This document shows positions 48,612 through 56,701 of a DNA stretch of 64,000 nucleotides, in pieces; within the stretch, counting starts at the first letter, position 1, and the number at the start of each line of letters is the position of its first letter. This DNA is from Streptomyces fodineus (GTDB lineage Bacteria; Actinomycetota; Actinomycetes; Streptomycetales; Streptomycetaceae), in contig NZ_CP017248.1 of the NCBI RefSeq assembly GCF_001735805.1, positions 3,782,001 to 3,846,000 of the forward strand. Reading direction: 5' to 3'. Under the pieces are notes generated by a model. It saw only the letters and a list, made by a program, of their open reading frames with translations, ran no database searches and was not told where the DNA came from. The position numbers were made by a program, and so were the translations under genes.

Positions 48612-51600
48612 TCAGGGGTTGGAGACCCGGCGGGCGAGGCCGGCTACGGTCGGGGCGGCGAACAGCTCGCGCATGGTGGGCTTGACGCCGAACGCGGCGC
48701 GCACCCGGCCGAGCAGGCGCGCGGCGGACAGCGAGTCGCCGCCGAGTTCGAAGAAGTGGGCATCGGCGTCCTGCGTGGGTACGCCCAGGATGTCGGCGAA
48801 CAGGTCCGCGATGCGCTGTTCGGCGGGGTTCAGCGGGGCACCCGAGGCCGTGGCCGTGGCCACCGCGGGTGCGGGCAGGGCGGCGCGGTCGATCTTCCCG
48901 CTCGGAGTGAGCGGCAGCTGATCGACCACGGTGACGAGCGGTACGAGATGGTCCGGCACCTGCTCGGCGAGGCGGGCGCGCAGCTCGGCCGGGTCGAGGG
49001 CGGCGCCGTCGGCCGGCACCACGTATCCGGCCAGCCGGTGCTCGCCGGGCCGGTCCTCGCGCACCATGGCGGCAGCCCGGGCGACACCCGGCAGCCGCAG
49101 CAGGAGTGTCTCCACCTCGCCGAGCTCGATCCTGAAGCCGCGCACCTTGACCTGGTCGTCGTTGCGGTTGAGGAAGACCAGGTTGCCGTCCGGGGTCCAG
49201 CGGACCAGGTCCCCGGTCCGGTACATCCGGCTGCCGGGCGGGCCGAAGGGGTCCGGTACGAAGCGGGCGGCGGTGAGTCCGGGGCGGCCCAGATAGCCGA
49301 GGGCGAGGCCCGCGCCCGCGATGTACAGCTCTCCGGGCACGCCGGCCGGCGCCAGGCGCAGCCGTGCGTCCAGCACATAGGCCCGGAAGCCCGGTACCGG
49401 CCGACCGATCGGTATGGCCGCCGCGTCCGACAGGGTGAGTTCGTCGCTGACCGTCGAGTAGACGCTCGCCTCGGTCGGCCCGTAGGCGTCGATCAGCCGC
49501 CGGCCGCCGGTCCAGTCCTGCACCACCTGGGGTGTGCAGGCCTCGCCGGCCACGACGAACGTCACCGACGCGGGGATCTGTGCGGGGTCGAGCACCTGGA
49601 GCACCGAGGGCGGCAGCATCACATGGCTGACGGCGTTCTCGGTGATCAGCCGCTCCAGTTCGGGGCCGGGCTGCAGCTGCGACTTGTCCGCCACCACCAG
49701 GGTCCCGCCGGTCAGCAGGGTCATCCACACGTCGGCGACCGACATGTCGAAGCTCGGGGACACGAACTGGAGCAGTCTGCTGTGCGCTCCCAGGCCGAAG
49801 CAGTCGGTGGCCAGGTTGCGCAGATTGGCGGCGCCGCGCTGCGGGACGACCACGCCCTTGGGCGAACCCGTCGAGCCCGAGGTGTAGATGACGTACGCCG
49901 GATGCCCGGGCGTGAGCGGACGGGTGCGGTCCTGCTGGGTGAGGGGCGCATCGGACAGCCGGGAGATCCTGCCCCGCACGCTCGGGTCGTCCAGGTTCAC
50001 CCGGATGGCGTCCAGTGCCTCCATCGGTTTGGCGGTGGTCTCGTCGACCAGCAGCAGTACCGGGCGGGCGTCGGCGGCCATGTAGGCGAGCCGGGGGGCC
50101 GGGTAGCCCGGGTCGAGCGGGAGGTAGGCGGCGCCCGCCTTGAGGACCGCCGCCATGGCCGCCACCAGCCGGATGGAGCGGGGCAGCGCGAGCGCCACCA
50201 CATCGCCGGGGCCCACCCCGCGGGCGATCAGCAGCCGGGCGATCCGGTTGGTCTGCGCGTCGAGTCCGGCGTACGTCACCGAGGTGGCGCGGTCCTCGAT
50301 CGCGACGGCGTCGGGCGTCGCTTCGGCCTGCCGGTGGAAGAGGTCGGGGACCAGGTGGTGCGGGCCGCCCGGGTCGGCCGCGGTGCCCCAGTCGAGCAGC
50401 AGGGCCCGTTCCTTGGCGCCGACCAGGTCGGGCCGGGACACCGGGGTGTCCGGGCCGCTCTCCACGGTCTGGTCCAGGAAGTCGAGCAGACGCCTGAGGT
50501 GGTCCTGTGCCTCCTGTTCGGTGTAGAGCCGCGGGTTGGCGTCGACGATCAGCTCGACCTCGTCGGCGGACGACTGCCGGAAGGTGAAGCTGATGTCGTC
50601 CACGCCCACGCCCTGCACGCTGCGCCGCAGGGCCGGGCAGGATCCGAACGACAGGTCCGACTCGAAGCCCAGTACGTTCACCACCGGTCCGGAGACCTGC
50701 CGGCCCTGGCCGACCAGGCCGAGGTCACGCAGCAGGTCCTCCGCGCGGTACCGGCCGTGCAGCAGCATCTGCCGGATCTCCGAGCGCACCCGCCGGGCCA
50801 GTTCCGCCCAGGTGTCCGCGGGATCGCAAGTGACCCGCAGCGGAAGGATGTTGGCGGTCATGCCGGGCACGTTGCGGCCCGCCTTGCTGGTGCGGCCGGA
50901 GATCGGCATGCCGAGGGTGACGTCGGTGCGGTCGGTGAGCCGGGCGACGTACACCGTCGTGGCGGTGATGGCGAATTCGGGCCAGGCCACGCCGAGGCGC
51001 TCGGCGGTGGCGAAGAGCCGCGCCGCGCGCGCCGGGCCCAGGTCGGTCTTGACCCGCTGTGTCCCGCGCGGTCCGGGCGCGGGCCGTGGGGAGAGCGTCG
51101 GCGGCTCCGGCGCTCCGGCGAGCCGGCCGAGCCAGAAGTCGCGGTCGCGGCTGCGGCGTGCGGAGGCGTGGTAGGTGCGGTCCTCCTCCTGGAGGATCTC
51201 CATCGGCGCGAGCGGCACGGCCGGCGCCTGGGGCGTGTCACCGGCGAGTTCGGTGTAGATCTCGGCCAGCCGGCGCCCCACCAGGTCCAGGCTCCAGCCG
51301 TCCAGGACGATGTGGTGGCCGCGGCGGTAGTAGAGCAGATGGTCCTCGGCGAGGACGAACAGCGCGGCGCAGAACAGCGGACCGGCCACGAGGTCGGTAC
51401 GCCGCCCCATGTCGGCCTCCATCCAGGCGAGCGCGGCGGCGCGGGCGTCGGGGCGGCCTCGCAGATCGACTCGTGTCAACGGCCAGCGTGGCTCGTCGCC
51501 GAGAATCTGTACGGGGCCTTCCTCGCCCTCGGCGAAGGTCACCCGGCAGGCCTCGACCTCCGCGGTCAGCCGGTCGTGCGCGAGGGTCAGCGTGTCGGCG

Positions 51601-51740
51601 CTGACGGGGCCTTTGATCTCGAGGTAGTCACCGACGTTGAAGGTGGATCCGGTCGGGTCCGCTGCTTCTCCGGCGAACCAGACCCCGAGTTGACTTGCGG
51701 TCAGGGGTCGACTCGGTGCCTCGCCGGACTGGCGAATCAC
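48612..51740 (-). CDS. NRPS module C-A-T
   Basis: The 1042-residue synthetase has a condensation domain (HHIVLDG at ~142-148), an adenylation domain (core YTSGSTGSPKG, AYGPTEASVYST, NDDQVKVRGFRIELGE, SGKIDRAALP) and a carrier domain with LGGDS (Ser ~1003). My hand-aligned pocket is D-M-A-M-V-A-A-V-Y-K, not a code I can assign; the D-M start and hydrophobic lining resemble the other C-A-T protein. The GTG at 51740 is chosen over the ATG at 51767 because GGAGG lies 6 bases before the GTG. It is the first large gene of the ~18-kb minus-strand operon. Confidence 0.93.
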   Translation of the reverse strand: MIRQSGEAPSRPLTASQLGVWFAGEAADPTGSTFNVGDYLEIKGPVSADTLTLAHDRLTAEVEACRVTFAEGEEGPVQILGDEPRWPLTRVDLRGRPDARAAALAWMEADMGRRTDLVAGPLFCAALFVLAEDHLLYYRRGHHIVLDGWSLDLVGRRLAEIYTELAGDTPQAPAVPLAPMEILQEEDRTYHASARRSRDRDFWLGRLAGAPEPPTLSPRPAPGPRGTQRVKTDLGPARAARLFATAERLGVAWPEFAITATTVYVARLTDRTDVTLGMPISGRTSKAGRNVPGMTANILPLRVTCDPADTWAELARRVRSEIRQMLLHGRYRAEDLLRDLGLVGQGRQVSGPVVNVLGFESDLSFGSCPALRRSVQGVGVDDISFTFRQSSADEVELIVDANPRLYTEQEAQDHLRRLLDFLDQTVESGPDTPVSRPDLVGAKERALLLDWGTAADPGGPHHLVPDLFHRQAEATPDAVAIEDRATSVTYAGLDAQTNRIARLLIARGVGPGDVVALALPRSIRLVAAMAAVLKAGAAYLPLDPGYPAPRLAYMAADARPVLLLVDETTAKPMEALDAIRVNLDDPSVRGRISRLSDAPLTQQDRTRPLTPGHPAYVIYTSGSTGSPKGVVVPQRGAANLRNLATDCFGLGAHSRLLQFVSPSFDMSVADVWMTLLTGGTLVVADKSQLQPGPELERLITENAVSHVMLPPSVLQVLDPAQIPASVTFVVAGEACTPQVVQDWTGGRRLIDAYGPTEASVYSTVSDELTLSDAAAIPIGRPVPGFRAYVLDARLRLAPAGVPGELYIAGAGLALGYLGRPGLTAARFVPDPFGPPGSRMYRTGDLVRWTPDGNLVFLNRNDDQVKVRGFRIELGEVETLLLRLPGVARAAAMVREDRPGEHRLAGYVVPADGAALDPAELRARLAEQVPDHLVPLVTVVDQLPLTPSGKIDRAALPAPAVATATASGAPLNPAEQRIADLFADILGVPTQDADAHFFELGGDSLSAARLLGRVRAAFGVKPTMRELFAAPTVAGLARRVSNP

Positions 51741-52210
51741 AGTAGGCCTCCAAGGAATTCCGGGCATGCCGACGGGGCCCTAGGGCCACGGCTATGGGAC
51801 CTGTGGGCAACATGCAGGTCGAAAAGACTGAGAAGGCCGGGGAATCTGTCAGCGAGCGATGTTGCTCAGGGCCGGCCAGATCAGATCACCCGGGGCAGCG
51901 GCGGCCGGCCACGTCGGGGCTTCCTTGAAGGTTTCGGCTCTTCTTCCGGTGAATGCCATATGATTCCGTCCCCCGTTCACACCATCAGCCAGTTTTTATC
52001 GGGCTGCGACTGAAGTGACGGCGAGCCTGACCGTCGGGCATCATCTTTCCCGCTCCCCTCCCCCGGTCGCAACGATCTTCGGCGGCTTGAACCCGCCATG
52101 ACCGGAACAGGACAACCGAGCGTGCGGCCGGTCGACAGAATGCGGTTTTCTGCCACTTGTAAAAAGCGCCCACAGCGCCGGGAAAGAGGGTGTGCCGTCG
52201 CCGGCGGCGT
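51741..52210. promoter_or_regulatory. Upstream region of the NRPS operon
   Basis: This 470-base stretch separates two minus-strand genes and must hold the promoter of the long NRPS operon. A perfect 12-bp palindrome, GGCCCTAGGGCC, is at 51776-51787, 36 bases upstream of the NRPS start. An A/T-rich patch (51960-52000) contains CATATG and a run of T. A 36-codon ORF on the minus strand (51849-51959) is listed separately. Nothing else coding is visible. Confidence 0.45.
51849..51959 (-). CDS. Possible 36-residue peptide ORF upstream of the NRPS operon
   Basis: An ATG at 51959 opens a 36-codon frame that begins MAFTGRRAETFKEAPTW and ends DLIWPALSNIAR before a TGA. GGGGGA lies about 9 bases upstream of the ATG, a fair ribosome site. 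It reads toward the NRPS gene and ends 108 bases before its start. The peptide has two Trp-Pro-Ala motifs but no tandem Trp run of an attenuator type. Two AGA codons, rare in this DNA, argue for caution. It could be a leader peptide, a small cluster protein or chance. Confidence 0.3.
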   Translation of the reverse strand: MAFTGRRAETFKEAPTWPAAAAPGDLIWPALSNIAR

Positions 52211-52708
52211 TCAGAGGGTCGCGATATCGGCGACGACGATGCCGGGGACGACGCCCATGACGTCGGACGATGCCACCTCCAGGGTGCAGTCCGAGCGGCC
52301 GCTGCCGCACAGGACCCGCCCCATACCGGTGACGGCGGTGTCGACCACCACCGTCACCGCGGGGTGCGCGCACAGCGGAGTGACCCCGCCGGGCTCCATG
52401 TCGAGCCGGCCGAGCAGGTCGGGGCCGGCCGGCCGGACGTCCTGCCGGCGGGCACCCACCGCCGAGGCGAGCTGCCCGTACCGGATACGGCCGGGACCGG
52501 GGATCGCGGCCAGCACGATGACGCCGGAGAGCAGGCCGAAGGCGAGGGTCTTGACGGAGTTGAGCACGTCGTCGCCGGTGAACACGGTGCGCGCGAGGAT
52601 GTCCTCTCCGGTGCGGATCGCGTCGTGCCGGTGCACGACGTACTCCACCCCGGCCTTCTCGAGCAGTTCGACCACCGCTGGGGAGGGCATAGCCGACGAA
52701 GTCTCCAC
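52211..52708 (-). CDS. YbaK/EbsC-family (prolyl-tRNA editing-like) protein
   Basis: The 165-residue protein matches the YbaK/aaRS-associated editing domain: EYVVHRHDAIRTGEDILAR near the start, LNSVKTLAFGLLSGVIVLAA with the conserved K-T-L pattern, and GGVTPLCAHPAVTVVVDTAV. YbaK-type proteins hydrolyse mischarged aminoacyl-tRNAs. Inside a cluster that makes non-standard amino acids such a protein could protect translation, but this is a guess. The GTG at 52708 has GAGGA upstream; an ATG at 52690 is the alternative. Confidence 0.85.
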   Translation of the reverse strand: METSSAMPSPAVVELLEKAGVEYVVHRHDAIRTGEDILARTVFTGDDVLNSVKTLAFGLLSGVIVLAAIPGPGRIRYGQLASAVGARRQDVRPAGPDLLGRLDMEPGGVTPLCAHPAVTVVVDTAVTGMGRVLCGSGRSDCTLEVASSDVMGVVPGIVVADIATL

Positions 52709-53234
52709 GCTGCATCCTCGCTCGTACCGCGACCCGCACAGGCCCGAAAGCCTAGCGCGCCGGCCCTCCCCGGCACCGGCCTTCACGGTACGCCCCTGGC
52801 CCTCCCCTCCCAGGCGCGCGCCCACCGCCGAGACCTTCCGCACGGGCCGCCCCCTGCGTTCCCCCAGCCACGGACGCGCCCCTCCCCACCCCGCGACCGC
52901 GACCTTCCGCACAGAGGGCCGCACCCGCCTTCGCGCTACGACTGGCCACCTCGCGGGGATGCCGTAGCCATCGACGCGCCGCGACCTCGGCCTTTCTCAC
53001 CCTGCGCCCGCAGCCTCCGCGGTGCTGCCGCCAAGGCCTCGCCGTGTCCTTCCACGAGATGCGGCCGCACCCGCCTTCGCGCTACGACTGGCCACCTCGC
53101 GGGGATGCCGTAGCCATCGACGCGCCGCGACCTCGGCCTTTCTCACCCTGCGCCCGCAGCCTCCGCGGTGCTGCCGCCAAGGCCTCCCAGGGCGACCCCG
53201 CCGGGCGGAGCGGTGGCAGCGTGGGCTGTCGGGG
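52709..53234. other. Noncoding region containing a large direct repeat
   Basis: These 526 bases lie between the ybaK-like gene and the 3' end of the radical SAM gene. Apart from the 124-bp repeat pair, C-rich stretches with scattered copies of GACCTTCCGCAC-like words are seen at about 52830-52920. Plus-strand frames here are open but have no recognisable protein. Confidence 0.45.
52917..53186. repeat. Perfect 124-bp direct repeat
   Basis: Bases 52917-53040 and 53063-53186 are identical over 124 bp, with a 22-bp spacer (146-bp period). Each copy starts GGCCGCACCCGCCTTCGCGC and ends GCCGCCAAGGCCTC. The unit includes the odd-looking phrase CTCGCGGGGATGCCGTAGCC. No gene is required to explain it. 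Perfect identity implies a recent duplication or ongoing homogenisation. Confidence 0.95.
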
Positions 53235-54746
53235 TCAGGCCTCGTCGGTGGGGGCGTGCCGGTCCTGTGGCGTCACCCCCGCTCCGACCGGTTCGCGGGC
53301 TATCGGGGAGAAGTCGTAGCGGTCCAGGGGGTCGGTCTTCAGGTCGGTGATCAGGGCGTTGGCGGCCTGGACGCGGGAGACGACCGCGGGGCTGGCCAGG
53401 GTGATCGCGATGCTGTCGGCGAACGGGGCGCCCATGTCGGTCAGCTGAAGGGTCTCGTCGGACACCGCGAGCAGGCCGTGCTCGATGAAGGGCGTCAGTT
53501 CGCCGGCGAAGCGGTCGAGCGGGTCCGCGCCGTAACGCCGGCGGTACTCGGCCCTGTTCACCCCGCTGGAGCGCAGCGGGAACATCACCGCGCGGCGCAT
53601 CCGCTCCTCCAGGTCGAGCTCGGCGCTGCGCCACACCGGTGGGCGCCCGCTGTCCACGGCCGCCATGTACCGGTCGAGGGTGCACTCGTTGTAGAACTGC
53701 GTGTGGCCGACGTACCCGAAGCCGGACACCCCGAACGGCAGCAGGTTGATGTCCTCGATGGAGTCGTACTTGTTCTCCTGCTGGCGCGAGTGCTGCTCGG
53801 CCTTGGCGTAGTAGAACAGCGGCCCCCGGCGGAAGCCCATGTGCCGCATGATCGACTCGGTGATGAAGTGCATCAGCAGACGCTCTTCGTTCCCGGGGAA
53901 GATCTCGGGCGACTTGCGGTAGTGCATCGAGATCGGGTCGGCCTGCTTGAACATCAGCGGGAAGATGTTGAACTTCTCGACGCCCGCCTCGAGCAGGGTG
54001 CGGATGCTGGAGTACCAGTTCTCCGCGTTCTGGTACGGAAGCCCGAAGATCAGGTCGACCGAGAGGTTGTCGACGCCGCGGTCGGCCAGCATCCGAAGCA
54101 GCCGGTGCACGTCTGCCGCCGTGTGGCCCCGGTTGAGCTTGCGCAGGATGCGGTCCTCCATCGACTGCACCCCGAACACCCAGCGGTTCACACCCGCTTC
54201 GGCGATGGCGTCCAGCCGCTCGCCGTAGTCCGGGGCGTCGATCACGCTCGGATGGAGCTCGAAGGTCGTCTCCGTCTCACCGGTGATCCGCACCGCACCG
54301 CGGAGTCTCGCGAACACCTCGGTGATCTGCCGGGGGCTGAGGTACGAGGGTGTGCCGCCGCCGAAGTACACCGTCTGCGCCACGGGGTGCCCGGTCAGCT
54401 CGCCGGTGCCCGCCAGCTCCCGGTACAGGGCGCCCAGATACCGCTCCACGCGCTGCTCGGGCGGCAGGATCTCCTTCGCGAAGTGGCAGAAGGTGCAGCG
54501 CTGTTCACAGAACGGGATGTGCACGTAGACACTGCACCGATCGGTGGCCAGCGGCAGAAATCTCTCGGGCCGAGCCGAACCCATCGCCTTGAGCGGCGGA
54601 TAGGTGCCGATCAGGTAGTAGTTCTCGATCGGCTGTAAAATTCCCAGTTTTTCGAGTGCGGGCAGGGGAAGCGCCGCGACACTGGCCCGCGCCTCGTCCA
54701 GGACCTGCCGAAAGGACGGAAATGCAGAGGTGGATGCATTGCTCAA
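53235..54746 (-). CDS. HemN-type radical SAM enzyme (first of two)
   Basis: The 503-residue protein has the radical SAM [4Fe-4S] motif CEQRCTFCHF preceded by CSVYVHIPF, then VYFGGGTPSYLSPRQI and NRWVFGVQSMEDRILRKLNR, and a HemN-like C-terminal part. HemN-type enzymes in secondary metabolism act as C-methylases or cyclopropane synthases that bind two SAM molecules, or in other C-C chemistry. The TTG start has AAGGAG with a 7-base spacer. Codon 37 is TTA (54636-54638), implying bldA control. It is divergent from the chorismatase operon, which encodes a second HemN-type enzyme. Substrate unknown. Confidence 0.9.
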   Translation of the reverse strand: MSNASTSAFPSFRQVLDEARASVAALPLPALEKLGILQPIENYYLIGTYPPLKAMGSARPERFLPLATDRCSVYVHIPFCEQRCTFCHFAKEILPPEQRVERYLGALYRELAGTGELTGHPVAQTVYFGGGTPSYLSPRQITEVFARLRGAVRITGETETTFELHPSVIDAPDYGERLDAIAEAGVNRWVFGVQSMEDRILRKLNRGHTAADVHRLLRMLADRGVDNLSVDLIFGLPYQNAENWYSSIRTLLEAGVEKFNIFPLMFKQADPISMHYRKSPEIFPGNEERLLMHFITESIMRHMGFRRGPLFYYAKAEQHSRQQENKYDSIEDINLLPFGVSGFGYVGHTQFYNECTLDRYMAAVDSGRPPVWRSAELDLEERMRRAVMFPLRSSGVNRAEYRRRYGADPLDRFAGELTPFIEHGLLAVSDETLQLTDMGAPFADSIAITLASPAVVSRVQAANALITDLKTDPLDRYDFSPIAREPVGAGVTPQDRHAPTDEA

Positions 54747-55055
54747 CTGCTAGCTCCTTGAATGGCCGCTCCGACGCGGCGGCGGATTTCGACAGCAGTG
54801 AACCAGCCAACCCGTTCAAGGGAACAGAGACGTTGACCGGCTGTCAACCGACCCGTAGAGAATCAGCCAGCGTCCACGTTCTGGGACGGGGGTTGACACT
54901 CCGTCCGGCGACCGGGTTGGCTTTCGTTTCCATGTGAACACGACCCGGCCGGACAGGTGTTTTCCTTTGTACGCCGAGCGGCCGGGCGTCAATTCGGCCG
55001 ACGCGGCAGGGTTTGATCCACCGAACAGCTTCGTCGAAAGCCAGGGGGGCGTGTC
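54747..55055. promoter_or_regulatory. Divergent promoter region, radical SAM gene / chorismatase operon
   Basis: A perfect 6-5-6 palindrome GTTGAC-CGGCT-GTCAAC is at 54832-54848. On the minus strand its arm provides TTGACA, a fitting -35 for the radical SAM gene. For the plus strand another TTGACA is at 54893-54898 with TTGGCT 18 bases downstream as a weak -10. The palindrome is therefore placed to control transcription in both directions. The region is somewhat richer in A and T than its flanks and encodes no protein. Confidence 0.5.
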
Positions 55056-56105
55056 ATGCGTGTGCGCAGTTTCCGGGGACAAACCTACGACGAGGTGTTC
55101 GCCACCTGTGACCTGCCGCCCGAACCCGGTGCCGGCGCATTGTCGGAGGCGGTCGACCGGTTCCGCCACCGCACCGGCGGCATCCCGCTGACCGCCGTCG
55201 TCTTCGGCACCCTGGGCGCACGGTCCGGGGAGTTACCGGACCTGCCCGCCGTCCACGCGGGCGACCAGTACCCGCGCCGGTCCCCGTCCGCCGCCCTGGA
55301 GATCCGCGGCATCGTGCCCACCTCCCCCGCCGTGACCGTGGACGCCGTGGCACCGGGCGCGGTGGCGGTGCGCAGCGACGGGACCACGCGGCTCGTGTGC
55401 GCCGTGGACCGCCCGGCGGGCGCCGGTTTCGGTGCGCAGGCGGCCGAGGCGTTCGAGACCGTCGCCTCCGCCCTCGCCCGGGCCGGCCTCAAACCCCAGC
55501 ACATCAGCCGGACCTGGTACTTCATCGGCGACATCGACCACAACTACGAGGAGTTCAACACCGTCAGGAACTCCTACTTCGACGCGTGGGGCCTCACCCG
55601 CTACCCGGCGAGCACCGGGATAGGCGCCGGCCTTCCGGGAACGGCGTCGATCAGCGTCCTGGTGGAGGCCACCGACGCGCTCGAGGGCCAGTTCGGCACC
55701 TTCGACACCGGCCTGCAGTGCCCGCCGGTCACCTACGGCCCGCGGTTCGTCCGCGCCAACGAGGTCGTCTGCAACGGCCTGCGCACCGTCAACATCTCCG
55801 GCATCTCCAGCGTCACCCGGGACGGCAGCTCCCTCAGCGGCGATCTCGACGCACTGGTCGACCACACCCTGCGCTCCTTCTTCGACCTGCTGGCGTCCAC
55901 CGGCATGACGGCGCAGGACATCGCCTCGTCCTACGTCTACTGCAAGGGCGACGAGGTCCGCCGGGTGTACGAGCGGTACGCCGAAGAGCGGCAACTGTCC
56001 TTCCCCCGGCTGGTCAACCACGTGGACGTCTGCCGGCCGGATCTTGCACTGGAGATCGAGGCCAGGGCGGTGCGGCCGGTCCCGGCCGCGGAGCACCTGT
56101 CGTGA
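55056..56105 (+). CDS. Chorismatase-family enzyme (FkbO/Hyg5-like)
   Basis: The 349-residue protein resembles the chorismatases that split chorismate into pyruvate and a dihydroxycyclohexadiene acid or a hydroxybenzoate. Shared features are SRTWYFIGDIDHNYEEFNTV, YPASTGIGAGLPGTASISVL and the C-terminal DVCRPDLALEIEARAV with the catalytic Glu. The fold is related to RidA. Since the same operon has chorismate-amination genes, the substrate may instead be an amino-deoxychorismate, which would give an amino-hydroxy-cyclohexadiene acid (inference). Codon 60 is TTA (55233-55235). It starts the plus-strand operon and overlaps pabA-like by GTGA. Confidence 0.85.
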   Translation: MRVRSFRGQTYDEVFATCDLPPEPGAGALSEAVDRFRHRTGGIPLTAVVFGTLGARSGELPDLPAVHAGDQYPRRSPSAALEIRGIVPTSPAVTVDAVAPGAVAVRSDGTTRLVCAVDRPAGAGFGAQAAEAFETVASALARAGLKPQHISRTWYFIGDIDHNYEEFNTVRNSYFDAWGLTRYPASTGIGAGLPGTASISVLVEATDALEGQFGTFDTGLQCPPVTYGPRFVRANEVVCNGLRTVNISGISSVTRDGSSLSGDLDALVDHTLRSFFDLLASTGMTAQDIASSYVYCKGDEVRRVYERYAEERQLSFPRLVNHVDVCRPDLALEIEARAVRPVPAAEHLS

Positions 56106-56701
56106 CCGTCGTCATCATCGACAACTACGACTCCTTCACCCACAACCTGGCCCACTGCGTCGCCGCCGGCGGCCGGCCCTTCAAGGTGCTGCGCAACACG
56201 GTGTCCCTGGCCGAGATCGACGCCGCCGCCCCGACCCACCTGGTGCTCTCCCCCGGCCCGGGAGACGTCGGCGATCCCGCGAGCTACGGCGTGTGCGAGG
56301 CGGCGCTCGCCCACTACGCGGGGCGCGTTCCGGTACTGGGCGTCTGCCTCGGCCACCAGGTCGTCGCCAAGCACTACGGCGCACGGGTGCGGCGTTGCGG
56401 CGTGGTGCGGCACGGCTGGGTCTCGGCCGTGGACCGTACGGCGCCCTCCGGGCTGTTCACCGGCATCGGCGCGCGGTTCACGGCGATGCGCTACCACAGC
56501 CTGGCCGTGGCCGCCGAGTCCCTGCCCGCGGACCTGCGGATCACCTGCGTGGCCGCGGAGGACGGCGAGGTCATGGCCGTACAGCACCGGCGGCACGCCG
56601 TCTACGGCATCCAGTTCCATCCCGAGTCCATCGGCACCGAAGAGGGGCCGACCATCATGCGGAACTTCCTGCGAGTATCCCCAGGATCGGAGAAGTCATG
56701 A
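56102..56701 (+). CDS. Glutamine amidotransferase, anthranilate/aminodeoxychorismate synthase component II
   Basis: The 199-residue class I amidotransferase has IIDNYDSFTHNLAH at the N-terminus, LSPGPGDVGDP, the catalytic Cys in GVCLGHQVVAKHYG, and the catalytic His-Glu in GIQFHPESIGTEEG. It would release ammonia from glutamine for the component I protein encoded two genes downstream. The GTG start overlaps the chorismatase stop, and its stop overlaps the radical SAM start, so these are tightly coupled. TrpG and PabA types cannot be separated by sequence here. Confidence 0.92.
   Translation: MTVVIIDNYDSFTHNLAHCVAAGGRPFKVLRNTVSLAEIDAAAPTHLVLSPGPGDVGDPASYGVCEAALAHYAGRVPVLGVCLGHQVVAKHYGARVRRCGVVRHGWVSAVDRTAPSGLFTGIGARFTAMRYHSLAVAAESLPADLRITCVAAEDGEVMAVQHRRHAVYGIQFHPESIGTEEGPTIMRNFLRVSPGSEKS

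Noticed and set aside
51849..51959. Reading the 36-codon ORF as a tryptophan attenuator leader peptide
   Set aside because: The two Trp codons are 10 residues apart rather than tandem, and I could not see competing stem-loops downstream; only the weaker claim of an unassigned small ORF is kept.
47664..52013. A 1449-codon plus-strand frame that could be mistaken for a giant secreted protein
   Set aside because: It lies opposite the desaturase and NRPS genes; the sequence is a Gly/Val/Arg/His-rich antisense artefact with no domain structure.
53044..53319. A short plus-strand ORF inside the 124-bp repeat (PPSRYDWPPRGDAVAID)
   Set aside because: The same peptide arises from both repeat copies only because the DNA is duplicated. 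There is no ribosome site, and the frame runs antisense into the radical SAM gene.
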